From CAZBBB01 sp964490005 (GTDB lineage: Bacteria; Planctomycetota; B15-G4), in assembly GCA_964490005.1 (NCBI GenBank), contig CAZBBB010000016.1, positions 1 through 44,621 on the forward strand: a DNA stretch of 44,621 nt, in the 5' to 3' direction. Below, one piece after another: positions 31,250 through 40,084 of this stretch (position 1 is the first letter of the stretch; each line of letters opens with the position of its first letter). The notes beneath the pieces are model-generated. The model searched no databases. It was not told where the DNA came from and saw nothing but the letters and a program-made list of their open reading frames with translations. Position numbers and translations under genes: made by a program.

Positions 31250-34200
31250 ATGAGTGCAGTTGGCGGTCCGAGTGATTCCGGCTCCGAAGCTGATCGATCC
31301 ACATTCCTGCTCGACGATGATGTGGCCTTCGAGGCGTGGTGCACGCGGCATCCCGAGCGTGCGTCGGCCCTGCGGCGCTTGCGCACTCAGTGGCGCGCCG
31401 TCATGGGTTTGACCAGTGAATCAGCCACGGCGCTTGAGCCGCCTGCAAACTCGCTGGGCGCGCGGCTCCGGGAGCAGTTCGGCACAGACGTCGATCCGGG
31501 CATCACGCTCGATCCACCGGAGATGGCCACGAGTCCGGAGGACTTCTCAAGCCGCTTCCTGAAGCAGCTTGCGGAGCATTCGGACAGGAGTTGGCGTTAC
31601 CGATTGCGCGGGGAAGTGGCTCAGGGCGGGCAAGGTGCCGTGCTTCACGTCTGGGACAGCGAACTGCGCCGGAACCTCGCGATGAAGGTGACCCTCGGGC
31701 GCATCCCGTCGCCACAGCAGCGGCTGCCAGCGGAGGCTGATGCCACGCCACCGGTCACGCGGCAACAGGTCGCGAGGTTTCTCGAGGAGGCGCTCGTCAC
31801 TGGCCAGCTCGATCATCCCGGCATCGTGCCCGTGCACGAATTGGGCCTCGATGCGACGGGGCGGGTCTTCTTCACGATGAAGCTCGTGCGCGGCGAGGAC
31901 CTTCGTGCCGTTCTTCAGCGGGTACACCGCGGCGAGAGCGGCTGGACCGTAACGCGCGCGCTCGGTCTGCTCCTGCGCGCTTGCGAAGCCATGGCCTATG
32001 CACACGACAAGGGAGTCATCCATCGCGATCTCAAGCCGGCCAACATCATGGTCGGCCGGTTCGGTGAGGTTTACGTGATGGACTGGGGTCTGGCGCGGGT
32101 GCTCGGGCGCCCGGACACGCGTGACCTGCGGCTGCGCCCCGACGCTGCGACGACGACAGTGTTGCACAGCGAGCGACATGTTGCCGCTGATGACGCCTCG
32201 CCACTGGTCACGATGGAAGGCGATGTGGTGGGTACGCCCGCCTACATGCCTCCGGAGCAGGCGCGTGGGCACATCGAGGAACTGTCGCCCGCAGCGGATG
32301 TGTACGCGCTCGGCGCCATCCTCTATCACCTTCTCTCTGGACACATGCCCTTCGTCCTTGAGGGTGCCCAGAACGGACCGCGGCGCGTGCTTGCGCGCCT
32401 CGAGCAAGGGCCGCCCGCGCCTCTGCATGAGCGGGCGCCAGGCGCCCCAGCCGAACTCATCGCAATCTGCGAGCGGGCGATGGCTCGCGACGCGCGAGAC
32501 AGGTACGCGAGCGTCATCGATCTGGCCGAAGACCTTCGCGCCTATGTCGAGCAACGCGTCGTCAAAGCCTACGAGACCGGTGCGGTGGCCGAGTTGCGCA
32601 AGTGGATCGTTCGAAATCGTGCCCTTGCGACCGCGATGGTGGCCGTGGTCGTGCTGCTCGCGGCCGGGTTTGCGGGGCTCGCATGGTTGTCGGGCGACCT
32701 TGCGACCGCGAACGAAGTCTTGGCGACCCGGTCCGACGAACTCACCGTGGCACTCAGGCGGGAATCGGAGGCAAGCAGCCTTGCCGAGCAGCGACGTGTC
32801 CTGGCTGAGGCCGAACGTGACCGCGCACGGTGGCGGTCGTGGTTGGCTCTGGCCCACATGGAGTTTGCGGAGGATCCCGAGATGCGCGCCATGATCCTGC
32901 GCGAGGTACCGGCCTCGGATGACGAGTTCTTCGCCCGCCGTGCTGCAGAGTCAACGCGCGCGGAGTATCGTCGAGTTGCGACGCTTCGCGGGCACACGAA
33001 TCAGGTGAACGGCGCTGTGTGGAGCCCGGATGGTTCGCGCATCCTGACGATCTCGGACGACATGACGGCACGATTGTGGCGCGCCGACGGATCCGGCGAG
33101 TCCACCGCTCTCGTTGGTCACACCGACGCCGTGACGGCCGCCAACTGGAGTCCCGACGGGACTCGTATCGTCACGACTTCCGACGACTTGACCGCCAGAG
33201 TGTGGAGCGCGGCAAGTGGCATGGAGTTGTCCGTACATCAAGGCCACGAGAAACGCTTGAGTGCTGCGGCATGGAGCCCTGATGGCGCGCGAATCGCAAC
33301 GGCGTCGTTGGACCACACGGTACGAATCTGGAAAGTTGAAGCGGGGGGCGGTGAACCGCTCGTGCTCATCGGGCATGAGGACTACGTGAACAGCGTTGCG
33401 TGGAGTCCCGACGGGGCTCGCGTCGTCACGGCATCCGATGACGGCACCGCGCGCGTGTGGTCGGCGGACGGCAGTCACGTCGTGCTGCTGCGTGGGCACG
33501 GGAATTCAGTCAAGTGCGCGGCGTGGAGTCCGGACGGGAAGCACATCGTCACGGCCTCCGACGACAGCACAAGCCGTGTATGGGATGCCGTCGGCGGGAG
33601 TGAATTGGCCGTATTGGCCAGCTCCGAAGGGGGCGTTCGGACCGCGGAGTGGAGCCCGGACGGGACACGCATCGTCACGACGGCCGGCGACGACACGATG
33701 CGCATCTGGAGCATGGATGCCGGCGCCGATCAGAACTGGATGTACTACCACGACCACGGCGTGAATGCCGCCGTGTGGAGCCCTGACGGAAACTACATCG
33801 TGGCGGTCTTTGATGACGGAATCGCGAAGCTGTTCCGCTCGAACAGCACCGACACGCAGATCGTTCTGAGAGGGAGCGGTCGGGCCATGCAGTCGGCTGC
33901 GTGGAGTCCGGACGCTACCCGTATCGTCACGACCTCCGCGGATGAGACGGCAGTCGTGTGGAGCGTTGACGGAACGAGTGAGCCTGCGGTTCTGCGAGGG
34001 CACGAGAGCACGGTCTCATGTGCTGACTGGAGTCCGGACGGGACGCACATCGCGAGCGCTTCCATGGACGGCAGCATCCGCGTCTGGCGAGCCGCAGGCG
34101 AACACCTGTCGTATTGGTGGCGTGGTCACGAGGGTTGGGTGAACTCTGTTGCGTGGAGTCCGGATGGCTCGCGACTCTTGACGGCGTCCATGGACAAGAT

Positions 34201-35002
34201 GGCCAGCATCTGGACTGTCGGCAGCGATCAGGATCCCGTGCAATTGCAGCATGCCGACGCCGCGAGCCATGCATCGTGGAGCCCCGATGGCACCCGCATC
34301 GTGACTGTGGCGGGAAACGCAGCGTTCGTGTGGCAAGCCGACGGCGGCGGCGAGCCTCTCGTGTTGAGCGGGCACGGCGACCGGCTGGTCTCAGCTGCCT
34401 GGAGCCCGGATGGAAGGCGCATCGTGACGGCGTCAATGGACTGCACCGCGCGCGTGTGGCACGCGGAGTCCGGACGCGAAGTCACCGTCCTGGAGGGCCA
34501 CGTCTTCGGAGTGCTGTCAGCAGCCTGGAGTCCGGACGGAACTCGGATTGCCACGGCCTCCGCGGACAATTCGATGCGGATATGGCGAGCCGACGGCCGT
34601 GGAGCCACGACCATTCTGCGCGGACATGAGGGCCCGGTGTACTCCGTTGCCTGGAGTCCTGACGGGTCACGAATCGTGACCGGCTCTGCAGATCGAACTG
34701 CTTGCATCTGGGCCGCCGACGGCAGCGGCACGCCCGTTGTCCTGCGTGGACACCCCGGGTGGGTGCTCTGCGCCGCGTGGAGCCCGGATGGAACGCGAGT
34801 CGTGACCGCCTCCAACGACGGAACTGCGCGCATCTGGACTCCCGACTGGCCCGCGCTTAGAGCCCGGCTCTGGGAGATCGTCCCCGACGTATTGTCGGCC
34901 GATGAGCGCGTCGAGTTTCTGGACGAGACCGAGGACCGAGCGGCGGCGGCTTGGGTCCGCCAGCAAGCGGAGCGCGACGCGCGCCTCGAGCGACGGAAGT
35001 AG
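31250..35002 (+). CDS. Ser/Thr protein kinase with 15 WD40 repeats
   Basis: A 1250-residue membrane kinase. After an N-terminal region of about 110 residues comes a Hanks-type domain: glycine loop GEVAQGGQGAVLHV, VAIK-equivalent LAMKV, HRDLKPANIM near residue 257, DWGLAR instead of DFG, and GTPAYMPPEQARG. One transmembrane helix (TAMVAVVVLLAAGFAGLAWL, about 460-480) and a coiled-coil-like stretch follow. Residues about 576-1200 are 15 WD40 repeats of about 42 residues with a nearly invariant WSPDG (WSPDA in repeat 8), enough for two propellers outside the membrane. It likely senses an external ligand and phosphorylates cytosolic targets. GC is lower than in neighbouring genes. No partner gene is obvious. 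Confidence 0.93.
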   Translation: MSAVGGPSDSGSEADRSTFLLDDDVAFEAWCTRHPERASALRRLRTQWRAVMGLTSESATALEPPANSLGARLREQFGTDVDPGITLDPPEMATSPEDFSSRFLKQLAEHSDRSWRYRLRGEVAQGGQGAVLHVWDSELRRNLAMKVTLGRIPSPQQRLPAEADATPPVTRQQVARFLEEALVTGQLDHPGIVPVHELGLDATGRVFFTMKLVRGEDLRAVLQRVHRGESGWTVTRALGLLLRACEAMAYAHDKGVIHRDLKPANIMVGRFGEVYVMDWGLARVLGRPDTRDLRLRPDAATTTVLHSERHVAADDASPLVTMEGDVVGTPAYMPPEQARGHIEELSPAADVYALGAILYHLLSGHMPFVLEGAQNGPRRVLARLEQGPPAPLHERAPGAPAELIAICERAMARDARDRYASVIDLAEDLRAYVEQRVVKAYETGAVAELRKWIVRNRALATAMVAVVVLLAAGFAGLAWLSGDLATANEVLATRSDELTVALRRESEASSLAEQRRVLAEAERDRARWRSWLALAHMEFAEDPEMRAMILREVPASDDEFFARRAAESTRAEYRRVATLRGHTNQVNGAVWSPDGSRILTISDDMTARLWRADGSGESTALVGHTDAVTAANWSPDGTRIVTTSDDLTARVWSAASGMELSVHQGHEKRLSAAAWSPDGARIATASLDHTVRIWKVEAGGGEPLVLIGHEDYVNSVAWSPDGARVVTASDDGTARVWSADGSHVVLLRGHGNSVKCAAWSPDGKHIVTASDDSTSRVWDAVGGSELAVLASSEGGVRTAEWSPDGTRIVTTAGDDTMRIWSMDAGADQNWMYYHDHGVNAAVWSPDGNYIVAVFDDGIAKLFRSNSTDTQIVLRGSGRAMQSAAWSPDATRIVTTSADETAVVWSVDGTSEPAVLRGHESTVSCADWSPDGTHIASASMDGSIRVWRAAGEHLSYWWRGHEGWVNSVAWSPDGSRLLTASMDKMASIWTVGSDQDPVQLQHADAASHASWSPDGTRIVTVAGNAAFVWQADGGGEPLVLSGHGDRLVSAAWSPDGRRIVTASMDCTARVWHAESGREVTVLEGHVFGVLSAAWSPDGTRIATASADNSMRIWRADGRGATTILRGHEGPVYSVAWSPDGSRIVTGSADRTACIWAADGSGTPVVLRGHPGWVLCAAWSPDGTRVVTASNDGTARIWTPDWPALRARLWEIVPDVLSADERVEFLDETEDRAAAAWVRQQAERDARLERRK
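32977..34850 (+). repeat. Tandem WD40-coding repeat, 15 units of about 125 bp
   Basis: Within the kinase gene, units recur at roughly 125-129 bp and each contains a TGGAGYCCNGA-like core encoding WSPDG. Units 6, 7 and 11 are the most diverged (the GH dipeptide is lost). The regularity suggests expansion by unequal exchange. Confidence 0.85.
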
Positions 35003-35029
35003 AATGCGGTTCGCTGATGCCGCCGCGGC

Positions 35030-35368
35030 TCAGTCGAGTTCGCCGACCGAGAAGCCGACCTGCACCGAGGAGTGGGCCCAGAGCGCGGTGGGGAAGGCGT
35101 AGACGCCCGACCAGACGAAGGCCTCGGCGCCGCCGCTCGCGCGGCGGGCGTGGCGCACGAAGACCCAGCTCGTGCCGGCCCGATCGTCGATGCCGACGAC
35201 GAGCGAGTGCAGGCCCGGGTCGGAGAGCGCGAGCAGCAGCTCCGCGCCGTCCTCGCTGAAGACCAGGCAGGTGGGCGAGGGCGCGGCGGACGCGTCCGCG
35301 CCGTCGAGGGGTAGCGCGACCGAGGTCGCGAGGCACAGACCGAGCAGCGTGCTGAAGAGGTGGTGCAT
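35030..35368 (-). CDS. Small secreted hypothetical protein, 112 residues
   Basis: A signal peptide (MHHLFSTLLGLCLATSVALP) precedes a mature domain of about 90 residues with alternating strands (CLVFSEDGAELLLALSDPG, HSLVVGIDDRAGTSWVFVRH, VYAFPTALWAHSSVQVGFSV). GGAGGT eight bases before the ATG supports the start. I recognise no family. It converges on the WD40 kinase gene with 27 bases between stops and follows the TPR kinase gene on the same strand after a 235-base gap. Confidence 0.65.
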   Translation of the reverse strand: MHHLFSTLLGLCLATSVALPLDGADASAAPSPTCLVFSEDGAELLLALSDPGLHSLVVGIDDRAGTSWVFVRHARRASGGAEAFVWSGVYAFPTALWAHSSVQVGFSVGELD

Positions 35369-35603
35369 GACTGGCACCTCCGTCCGCCCGTGAGAGCGTG
35401 GCGCCATGGGCCGTCGAGCGGGAGCGGCGCATGGCCGAATGCTCCTCTGCTTCGTTGCGGCGGTCGCGCGGGCGGGCCGCCGACGGTGTCGACTCTCGGG
35501 TGCGCCCTCCCCTTCGTCGCGGCGCGCGAGACGACTTGAGCGCGAAACGGGATTTCTTCTCGGACACGCGCCGACGGGCAGCCAGGGCCCGAACGCGGCT
35601 CGA
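35369..35603. other. Intergenic stretch without a supported gene
   Basis: The 235 bases between the TPR kinase stop and the small secreted protein start hold the ribosome binding site of the latter and presumably its promoter. Overlapping open frames here show no recognisable protein and no good start site. Confidence 0.4.
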
Positions 35604-38003
35604 TCAGGGTGCGCCCGGGCCGGCCTCCGAGGCCCGCAGCGCGGCCTCGATGCCCGCCAGCTTGGCGCGCCGGGCGCCCGCCTCGGGGGCGTCGGCCGGC
35701 GTGCGCGCGACGAGTTCGGCGGCCAGCGCCTGCGCCTCGCCGAGCCGGCCGTCGTCGCGCGCCAGGCTCGCGAGACTCGAGAGCGCGGCGAGCACCGGAC
35801 GGGCATCGGCGGCGGGCCGGTCGCGGTCGCCCGCGACGATCGCGCGCCAGTGCTGCTCGGCCAGCTCGATGCGCCCCACGCTGTGCTCGAGCAGCGCCAG
35901 GCCGTTGCGCGCATAGAGCGCGGCCGGCTCGGCGTCCGGGCCGCGCTGCAGCAGCAGCGCCAGCGCCTGCTCGAGCAGCGGACGCGCCATGTCGTCGCGT
36001 CCGCGCTGCCGGTAGAAGTCGCCGAAGTTGTGCATCGTCGTGAGCGTGTCGAGGTGCGCCGGGCCGAGCAGCTGCCGCTGGCGTTCGAGCGCAAGCCGGA
36101 ACAGCCGCTCGGCCTCGAGATCGAGCGCGCGCGCCTTGTCGAGCTGGCGCAGAGCGGTCGCGCGTCGGCCCAGGCGGTCGTCGAGCAGCGCGACGGCGTG
36201 CTGCAGCTGCAGGCGGTCGTACTCGGGCAGCAGCACGGCGGCGGCGAAGGCCGACTCCAGCAGCGGCGCGGCCTCGTCGAGCCGGTCGCGATCGAGCAGG
36301 AACTGTCCCAGCGACTGGCGCGCGAGCACGACGTGCTCGGTGGGGCGGCGGTCGGGCGCCAGGCGCTCGCAGCCGGCCAGATAGTCGCGCAGGTGCCGCT
36401 CGGCCTCGGCGACGCGCCCCTCGGCGGCGCGCAGCAGGCCCAGCTCGCCGACGACCGCCAGGGAGAGCAGGTCCGGCTCGACGCCGCGCGCCGACAGCGC
36501 GGCGAGGGCGCCGCTCGCGAGCGCGTCGGCCGACGCGAACTCGCGGCGCAGGCGGTGCACGCGCGCCAGCTCGAGCGCGCTGAAGACGGTGTGCTCGTCC
36601 TGCGCGCCGAAGGCCTGTTGCGCGATGCCGTGCGCGGCGGCGAGCTGCTCCTCGGCCGGGGCGAGCAGGCCAAGGTTGCGGTAGCCGCGGCCGATGCGCG
36701 CCAGCAGCTGCCAGCGCACGACGGGCTGCGCGCTGAGCGAGGCGACGACCTGCGCGCCGCGGTCGAGCACCTCGGCCGGCTGCAGCAGCTCGCCCGCGCC
36801 CGGATGCAGCGGGTCGACGTTGCCGAGCACCTCCTCGAGCATCGCGACGACGTCGCGCGCGGTGCGGCTCTCGGCCGCGGCGCGCAGCCGCTCGGCCTCG
36901 GCCTGCGCGAGGGCCGCGACCGTGGCCTCGCCGGCGCGCCGCTCGGCCTCCCAGGCCTCGGCGAGGCGCTCGCGCGCCTGCTCGGCCAGGCGCTTGTCGG
37001 CGCGCGTGTCGATCCACAGCCAGGTCACGACGCCCAGCGCGAGCAGGCCGACGAGGCTCGCGGCCGAGGTGCCGGGGTGGCGGCGCGCCCACTTGGCCGC
37101 GCGCGTCGGCAGGCGCGGCGGGCGCGCCAGGATCGCGTCGCCGTCGAGGTGCCGGCGCAGGTCGGCCGCGAGCGCGCCGGCGGTGGCGTAGCGGCGCGCG
37201 GGCAGCTTCTCGATCGCGTGCAGGCAGATGACCGACAGATCGCGCGGCACGTGGGGGTTGAGGCGGCGCGGGTCGGGCGGGTCGTCCTGCACGATCGCGG
37301 CCAGCAGGCGCTCGCGGTCGCCGGCGAAGGGGCGGCTCAGCGTGAGCGCCTCGTAGAGCGTCGCACCCAGCGAGAAGACGTCGGTGCGGCGGTCGAGCGC
37401 GCTCCGCTCGCCGCGCACCTGCTCGGGGCTCATGTAGAAGGGCGTGCCGGCCAGATCGCCGGTGTGCGAGAGCGAGAGTTCGTCCTGCACGAGCGCCAGG
37501 CCGAAGTCGGCGACCTTGGGCTGGCCGTCCTCGCTGAGCAGGATGTTGAAGGGCTTGACGTCGCGGTGCACGACGCCGGCCTCGTGCGCGGCGTGCAGCG
37601 CCTCGGCGACGCGCGCGAACAGTTCGGCCATGCGCGTGGGCCAGTCGCGCGGCAGTTCGGGCAGGCGGCGCGCCTCGTCGAACAGGTCGGCCAGCGTGCG
37701 CCCGCCGGGCACGAGTTCCTGCGCGATCCAGTGCACGCCGTCGGTCGTGCCGACCGCGTGCACGGTGACGAGCCCGACGTGGTTGAGCCGTCCGCCGGCC
37801 TCGGCCTCGCGGCGGAAGCGCTGCAGGCCGTCCTCGTTGAACGCGAGCCGGTTGCTCAGCAGCTTGAGCGCGACCAGGCGCCCCAGCGACTCCTGACGCG
37901 CCTCGTAGACCTCGCCCTGGCTGCCCTTGCCCAGTCGGCGCAGGAGCGTGAAGTCCCCCAGCCGGCGCCCGGCGACCGCATCGCTCTCCTGCGGCTCTGC
38001 CAT
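35604..38003 (-). CDS. Ser/Thr protein kinase with C-terminal TPR-like sensor region
   Basis: A 799-residue membrane kinase. The Hanks-type domain starts near residue 18: glycine loop RLGKGSQGEVYEA, catalytic Lys 47 in VALKLL, HRDVKPFNILL near 147, ADFGLAL and GTPFYMSPEQVRG. A single transmembrane helix (ASLVGLLALGVVTWLWI) lies around 311-328. A helical linker (AEQARERLAEAWEAERRAGE) and TPR-like helical pairs to the end follow, with RARALDLEAERLFRLAL-type and LDTLTTMHNFGDFYRQRGRD units of the tetratricopeptide_10/12 kind. GGAGGG precedes the ATG. It is divergent from the Coq7-like gene. The sensor probably recognises protein partners; targets are unknown. Confidence 0.92.
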   Translation of the reverse strand: MAEPQESDAVAGRRLGDFTLLRRLGKGSQGEVYEARQESLGRLVALKLLSNRLAFNEDGLQRFRREAEAGGRLNHVGLVTVHAVGTTDGVHWIAQELVPGGRTLADLFDEARRLPELPRDWPTRMAELFARVAEALHAAHEAGVVHRDVKPFNILLSEDGQPKVADFGLALVQDELSLSHTGDLAGTPFYMSPEQVRGERSALDRRTDVFSLGATLYEALTLSRPFAGDRERLLAAIVQDDPPDPRRLNPHVPRDLSVICLHAIEKLPARRYATAGALAADLRRHLDGDAILARPPRLPTRAAKWARRHPGTSAASLVGLLALGVVTWLWIDTRADKRLAEQARERLAEAWEAERRAGEATVAALAQAEAERLRAAAESRTARDVVAMLEEVLGNVDPLHPGAGELLQPAEVLDRGAQVVASLSAQPVVRWQLLARIGRGYRNLGLLAPAEEQLAAAHGIAQQAFGAQDEHTVFSALELARVHRLRREFASADALASGALAALSARGVEPDLLSLAVVGELGLLRAAEGRVAEAERHLRDYLAGCERLAPDRRPTEHVVLARQSLGQFLLDRDRLDEAAPLLESAFAAAVLLPEYDRLQLQHAVALLDDRLGRRATALRQLDKARALDLEAERLFRLALERQRQLLGPAHLDTLTTMHNFGDFYRQRGRDDMARPLLEQALALLLQRGPDAEPAALYARNGLALLEHSVGRIELAEQHWRAIVAGDRDRPAADARPVLAALSSLASLARDDGRLGEAQALAAELVARTPADAPEAGARRAKLAGIEAALRASEAGPGAP

Positions 38004-38138
38004 CCGACCCTCCGCGAAAGGTCGTGCGGCGGGTCGTGCCCGACCCGTCGCGCACGATGGTAGCAGCGCGCCGCGCCGCCGGGCAGCGCCAAGGCGGCTT
38101 ACAATCGCCCCCGAACGGCCCTCCCGGAGGACGCGCCG

Positions 38139-38786
38139 ATGACCGCGATCGCCTTGCGCCCGCGCCGCGGCGAGGCCGTCGACTCGCAGCGGCGCGCGGC
38201 CGCGCTCGCCGAGCTGGCCGCCCTGCTCAAGCTGGCCTACTCGGGCGAACTGGCGGCGGCGCTGGCGTATCGGGGGCATGCGCGCTCGGTGCGCGACGAG
38301 GACGAGCGCGCGCGCATCCTGCAGATCGAGGCCGAGGAGCTGCATCACCGCGAGCGGCTCGGGCAGATGCTGGCCGAACTCGGCGAGCGGCCCGACGCGC
38401 GCCTCGAGCGGCGCGCGCGGCGCATCGGGCACGTGCTGGCGCTGCTGTGCCGCCTCGGCGGCTGGCTCGTGCCGATGTACGGCGCGGGCCGGCTCGAGAG
38501 CCGCAACGTCCGCGAGTACGAGACGGCGGCGCGGCACGCGCGCGACGGCGGCCGCGGCGAGTGGGTCGACGAGCTGCTCGTGATGGCCGAGGTCGAGTGG
38601 GAGCACGAGGCCTACTTCCGCGAGCGCGTGCTCTCGCATCGGCTGGGGCGCCGGCTGCCGATCTGGACCGCGCCGCCGCCCAAGGCGAGCATCCGCGCGA
38701 GCTACGCGAGCGAGGTTGCCGAGGTGGTCGGGTTCGTCGGCCGGGCCGCGCGCGTGCCGTTCGACGGTCGCGGCCTGCCGGTGTGA
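38139..38786 (+). CDS. Ferritin-like di-iron protein, Coq7-like
   Basis: A 215-residue, mostly helical protein with the ligand pattern of a di-iron carboxylate site: E37 in LAYSGELAAALAYRGHA, E67-x-x-H70 in IEAEELHHRERL, a third Glu in GRLESRNVREYETA and a second E-x-x-H in EVEWEHEAYFRERV. That four-helix arrangement matches Coq7 (demethoxyubiquinone hydroxylase) and related ferritin-like proteins. A hydrophobic stretch (HVLALLCRLGGWLVPMYGAG) could associate with membrane, as in Coq7. Quinone hydroxylation is only one option. GGAGG lies eight bases before the ATG. Confidence 0.72.
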   Translation: MTAIALRPRRGEAVDSQRRAAALAELAALLKLAYSGELAAALAYRGHARSVRDEDERARILQIEAEELHHRERLGQMLAELGERPDARLERRARRIGHVLALLCRLGGWLVPMYGAGRLESRNVREYETAARHARDGGRGEWVDELLVMAEVEWEHEAYFRERVLSHRLGRRLPIWTAPPPKASIRASYASEVAEVVGFVGRAARVPFDGRGLPV

Positions 38787-38817
38787 TTCTGCCGCCGGCC
38801 GTGCGAATCATGGGGGC

Positions 38818-39363
38818 GTGTCGAACCCGGCGCTGACCGATCGCTTCCTGACGCGGCTCGACGAGCACCGGAGGATCCTGTTCAAGGTCGCCGGCGCGTA
38901 TGCCCGGCAGGCGGACGAGCGCGAAGACCTCGTGCAGGAGATGGTGCTGCAGCTCTGGCGGGCCTGGCCGAAGTACGACGAGCGCCGGCCCTTCCCGACC
39001 TGGATGTACCGGATCGCGCTGAACGTCGCGATCTCGCACGGGCGCGGGCTGCGGTCGGGCGCCGGCGTGCGGCCGCGAGACGACGGCGGGCAGGCGATCC
39101 TGCAGCTCGCGGCGCCGGTCGAGCCCGACACCTCCGCGCGCGACGAGGACCTCGCGCGCCTGCAGCGCTTCATCGTCGGGCTGCCCGAACTCGATCGCGC
39201 GCTGCTGCTGCTGCACCTCGACGGGCAGCGCTACGAGGACATCGCCGAGGTCCTCGGCCTCTCGACCAGCAACGTCGGCACGAAGCTCAACCGCCTCAAG
39301 CTGCGCCTGCGGCGCGACTGGGACACCCTCTCGACAGCGGAGACACGCGATGGAACTCGATGA
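38818..39363 (+). CDS. RNA polymerase ECF sigma factor
   Basis: A 181-residue sigma factor from a GTG at 38818 (MSNPALTDRFLTRLDEHRRI). Region 2 is FKVAGAYARQADEREDLVQE, MVLQLWRAWPKYD and FPTWMYRIALNVAISHGRG. Region 4 is LPELDRALLLLHLDGQRYED followed by IAEVLGLSTSNVGTKLNRLKLRLRRDW. The downstream gene for a membrane protein overlaps its last 14 bases, so the pair is translationally coupled. That partner is the best candidate for its regulator. Targets are unknown. Confidence 0.88.
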   Translation: MSNPALTDRFLTRLDEHRRILFKVAGAYARQADEREDLVQEMVLQLWRAWPKYDERRPFPTWMYRIALNVAISHGRGLRSGAGVRPRDDGGQAILQLAAPVEPDTSARDEDLARLQRFIVGLPELDRALLLLHLDGQRYEDIAEVLGLSTSNVGTKLNRLKLRLRRDWDTLSTAETRDGTR

Positions 39364-40042
39364 CCTGCAGGCGGCCTGGGCCGCGCGCGACCGCAAGCTC
39401 GACGCGAGCCTGCGCCTGAACACGGCCCTGCTGCGCCGCTCGGTGCTCGGGCAGGCGCGCTGGGCGCTGCGGCGGATGGCCTTCGGGGTGGTCTGCAACG
39501 TCGCGCTCGACGCGGCGGCGCTGCTCTGGCTGGGCTCGTTTCTCGCCGACCATGTCGGCGAGCTGCGCTACTTCGCGCCGGCGCTCGCGCTGCACCTCGG
39601 GCTGGTGGCCTCGCTGGCCTGCGGCGTGCGGCAGCTCGTGCTGCTGGCGCAGTTCGACGAGGGCGCGCCGGTGCTGGCGCTGCAGGCCCGGCTCGAGTCG
39701 CTGCGCATCGCCCGCCTGCGCGAACTCAAGTGGACGCTGCTGCTTGCGGCGCTGGCCTGGCCGGCGTTCCTGATCGTCGTTGCCAAGGGCCTCGCCGGCC
39801 TCGACGCGCTGGCCTTCGGCACGACCGCCTGGTGGCTCGGCAACGTCGCCGTCGGCCTGGCCGCGCTGCTCGCCGGCCTGTGGGCCTGCCGTCGCCTCGC
39901 CGAGCGCGTGCCGCACTCGCCGCGCCTGCAGAAGCTGCTGCGCGACCTGTCCGGCTCCAACCTGGAGGCCGCCCAGGCGCGCCTCGCCGCGCTCGCCGCG
40001 TACGAGCGCGAGGCGGAGGTGCATACGCCGACCGTACACTGA
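39350..40042 (+). CDS. Membrane protein coupled to ECF sigma factor (putative regulator)
   Basis: A 230-residue protein. The N-terminal cytosolic segment MELDDLQAAWAARDRKLDAS resembles the start of membrane proteins that follow ECF sigma factors in other phyla, notably Bacteroidota. About four to five hydrophobic helices follow (VVCNVALDAAALLWLGSFL, LALHLGLVASLACGV, WTLLLAALAWPAFLIVVAKG, VAVGLAALLAGLWAC). The C-terminal tail is helical and charged. No zinc-binding anti-sigma motif is visible, so an anti-sigma role is inferred from the 14-base overlap with the sigma gene and not from a domain. Confidence 0.7.
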   Translation: MELDDLQAAWAARDRKLDASLRLNTALLRRSVLGQARWALRRMAFGVVCNVALDAAALLWLGSFLADHVGELRYFAPALALHLGLVASLACGVRQLVLLAQFDEGAPVLALQARLESLRIARLRELKWTLLLAALAWPAFLIVVAKGLAGLDALAFGTTAWWLGNVAVGLAALLAGLWACRRLAERVPHSPRLQKLLRDLSGSNLEAAQARLAALAAYEREAEVHTPTVH

Positions 40043-40084
40043 GCATTCGCTCCGCCCGGAAGGCGTGAACATGCCGAGCCATCC

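Noticed and set aside
35398..35916. A 172-residue rightward frame across the kinase gene end
   Set aside because: Mostly antisense to the TPR kinase gene and very Arg/Ser/Ala rich; the kinase reading is far better supported.
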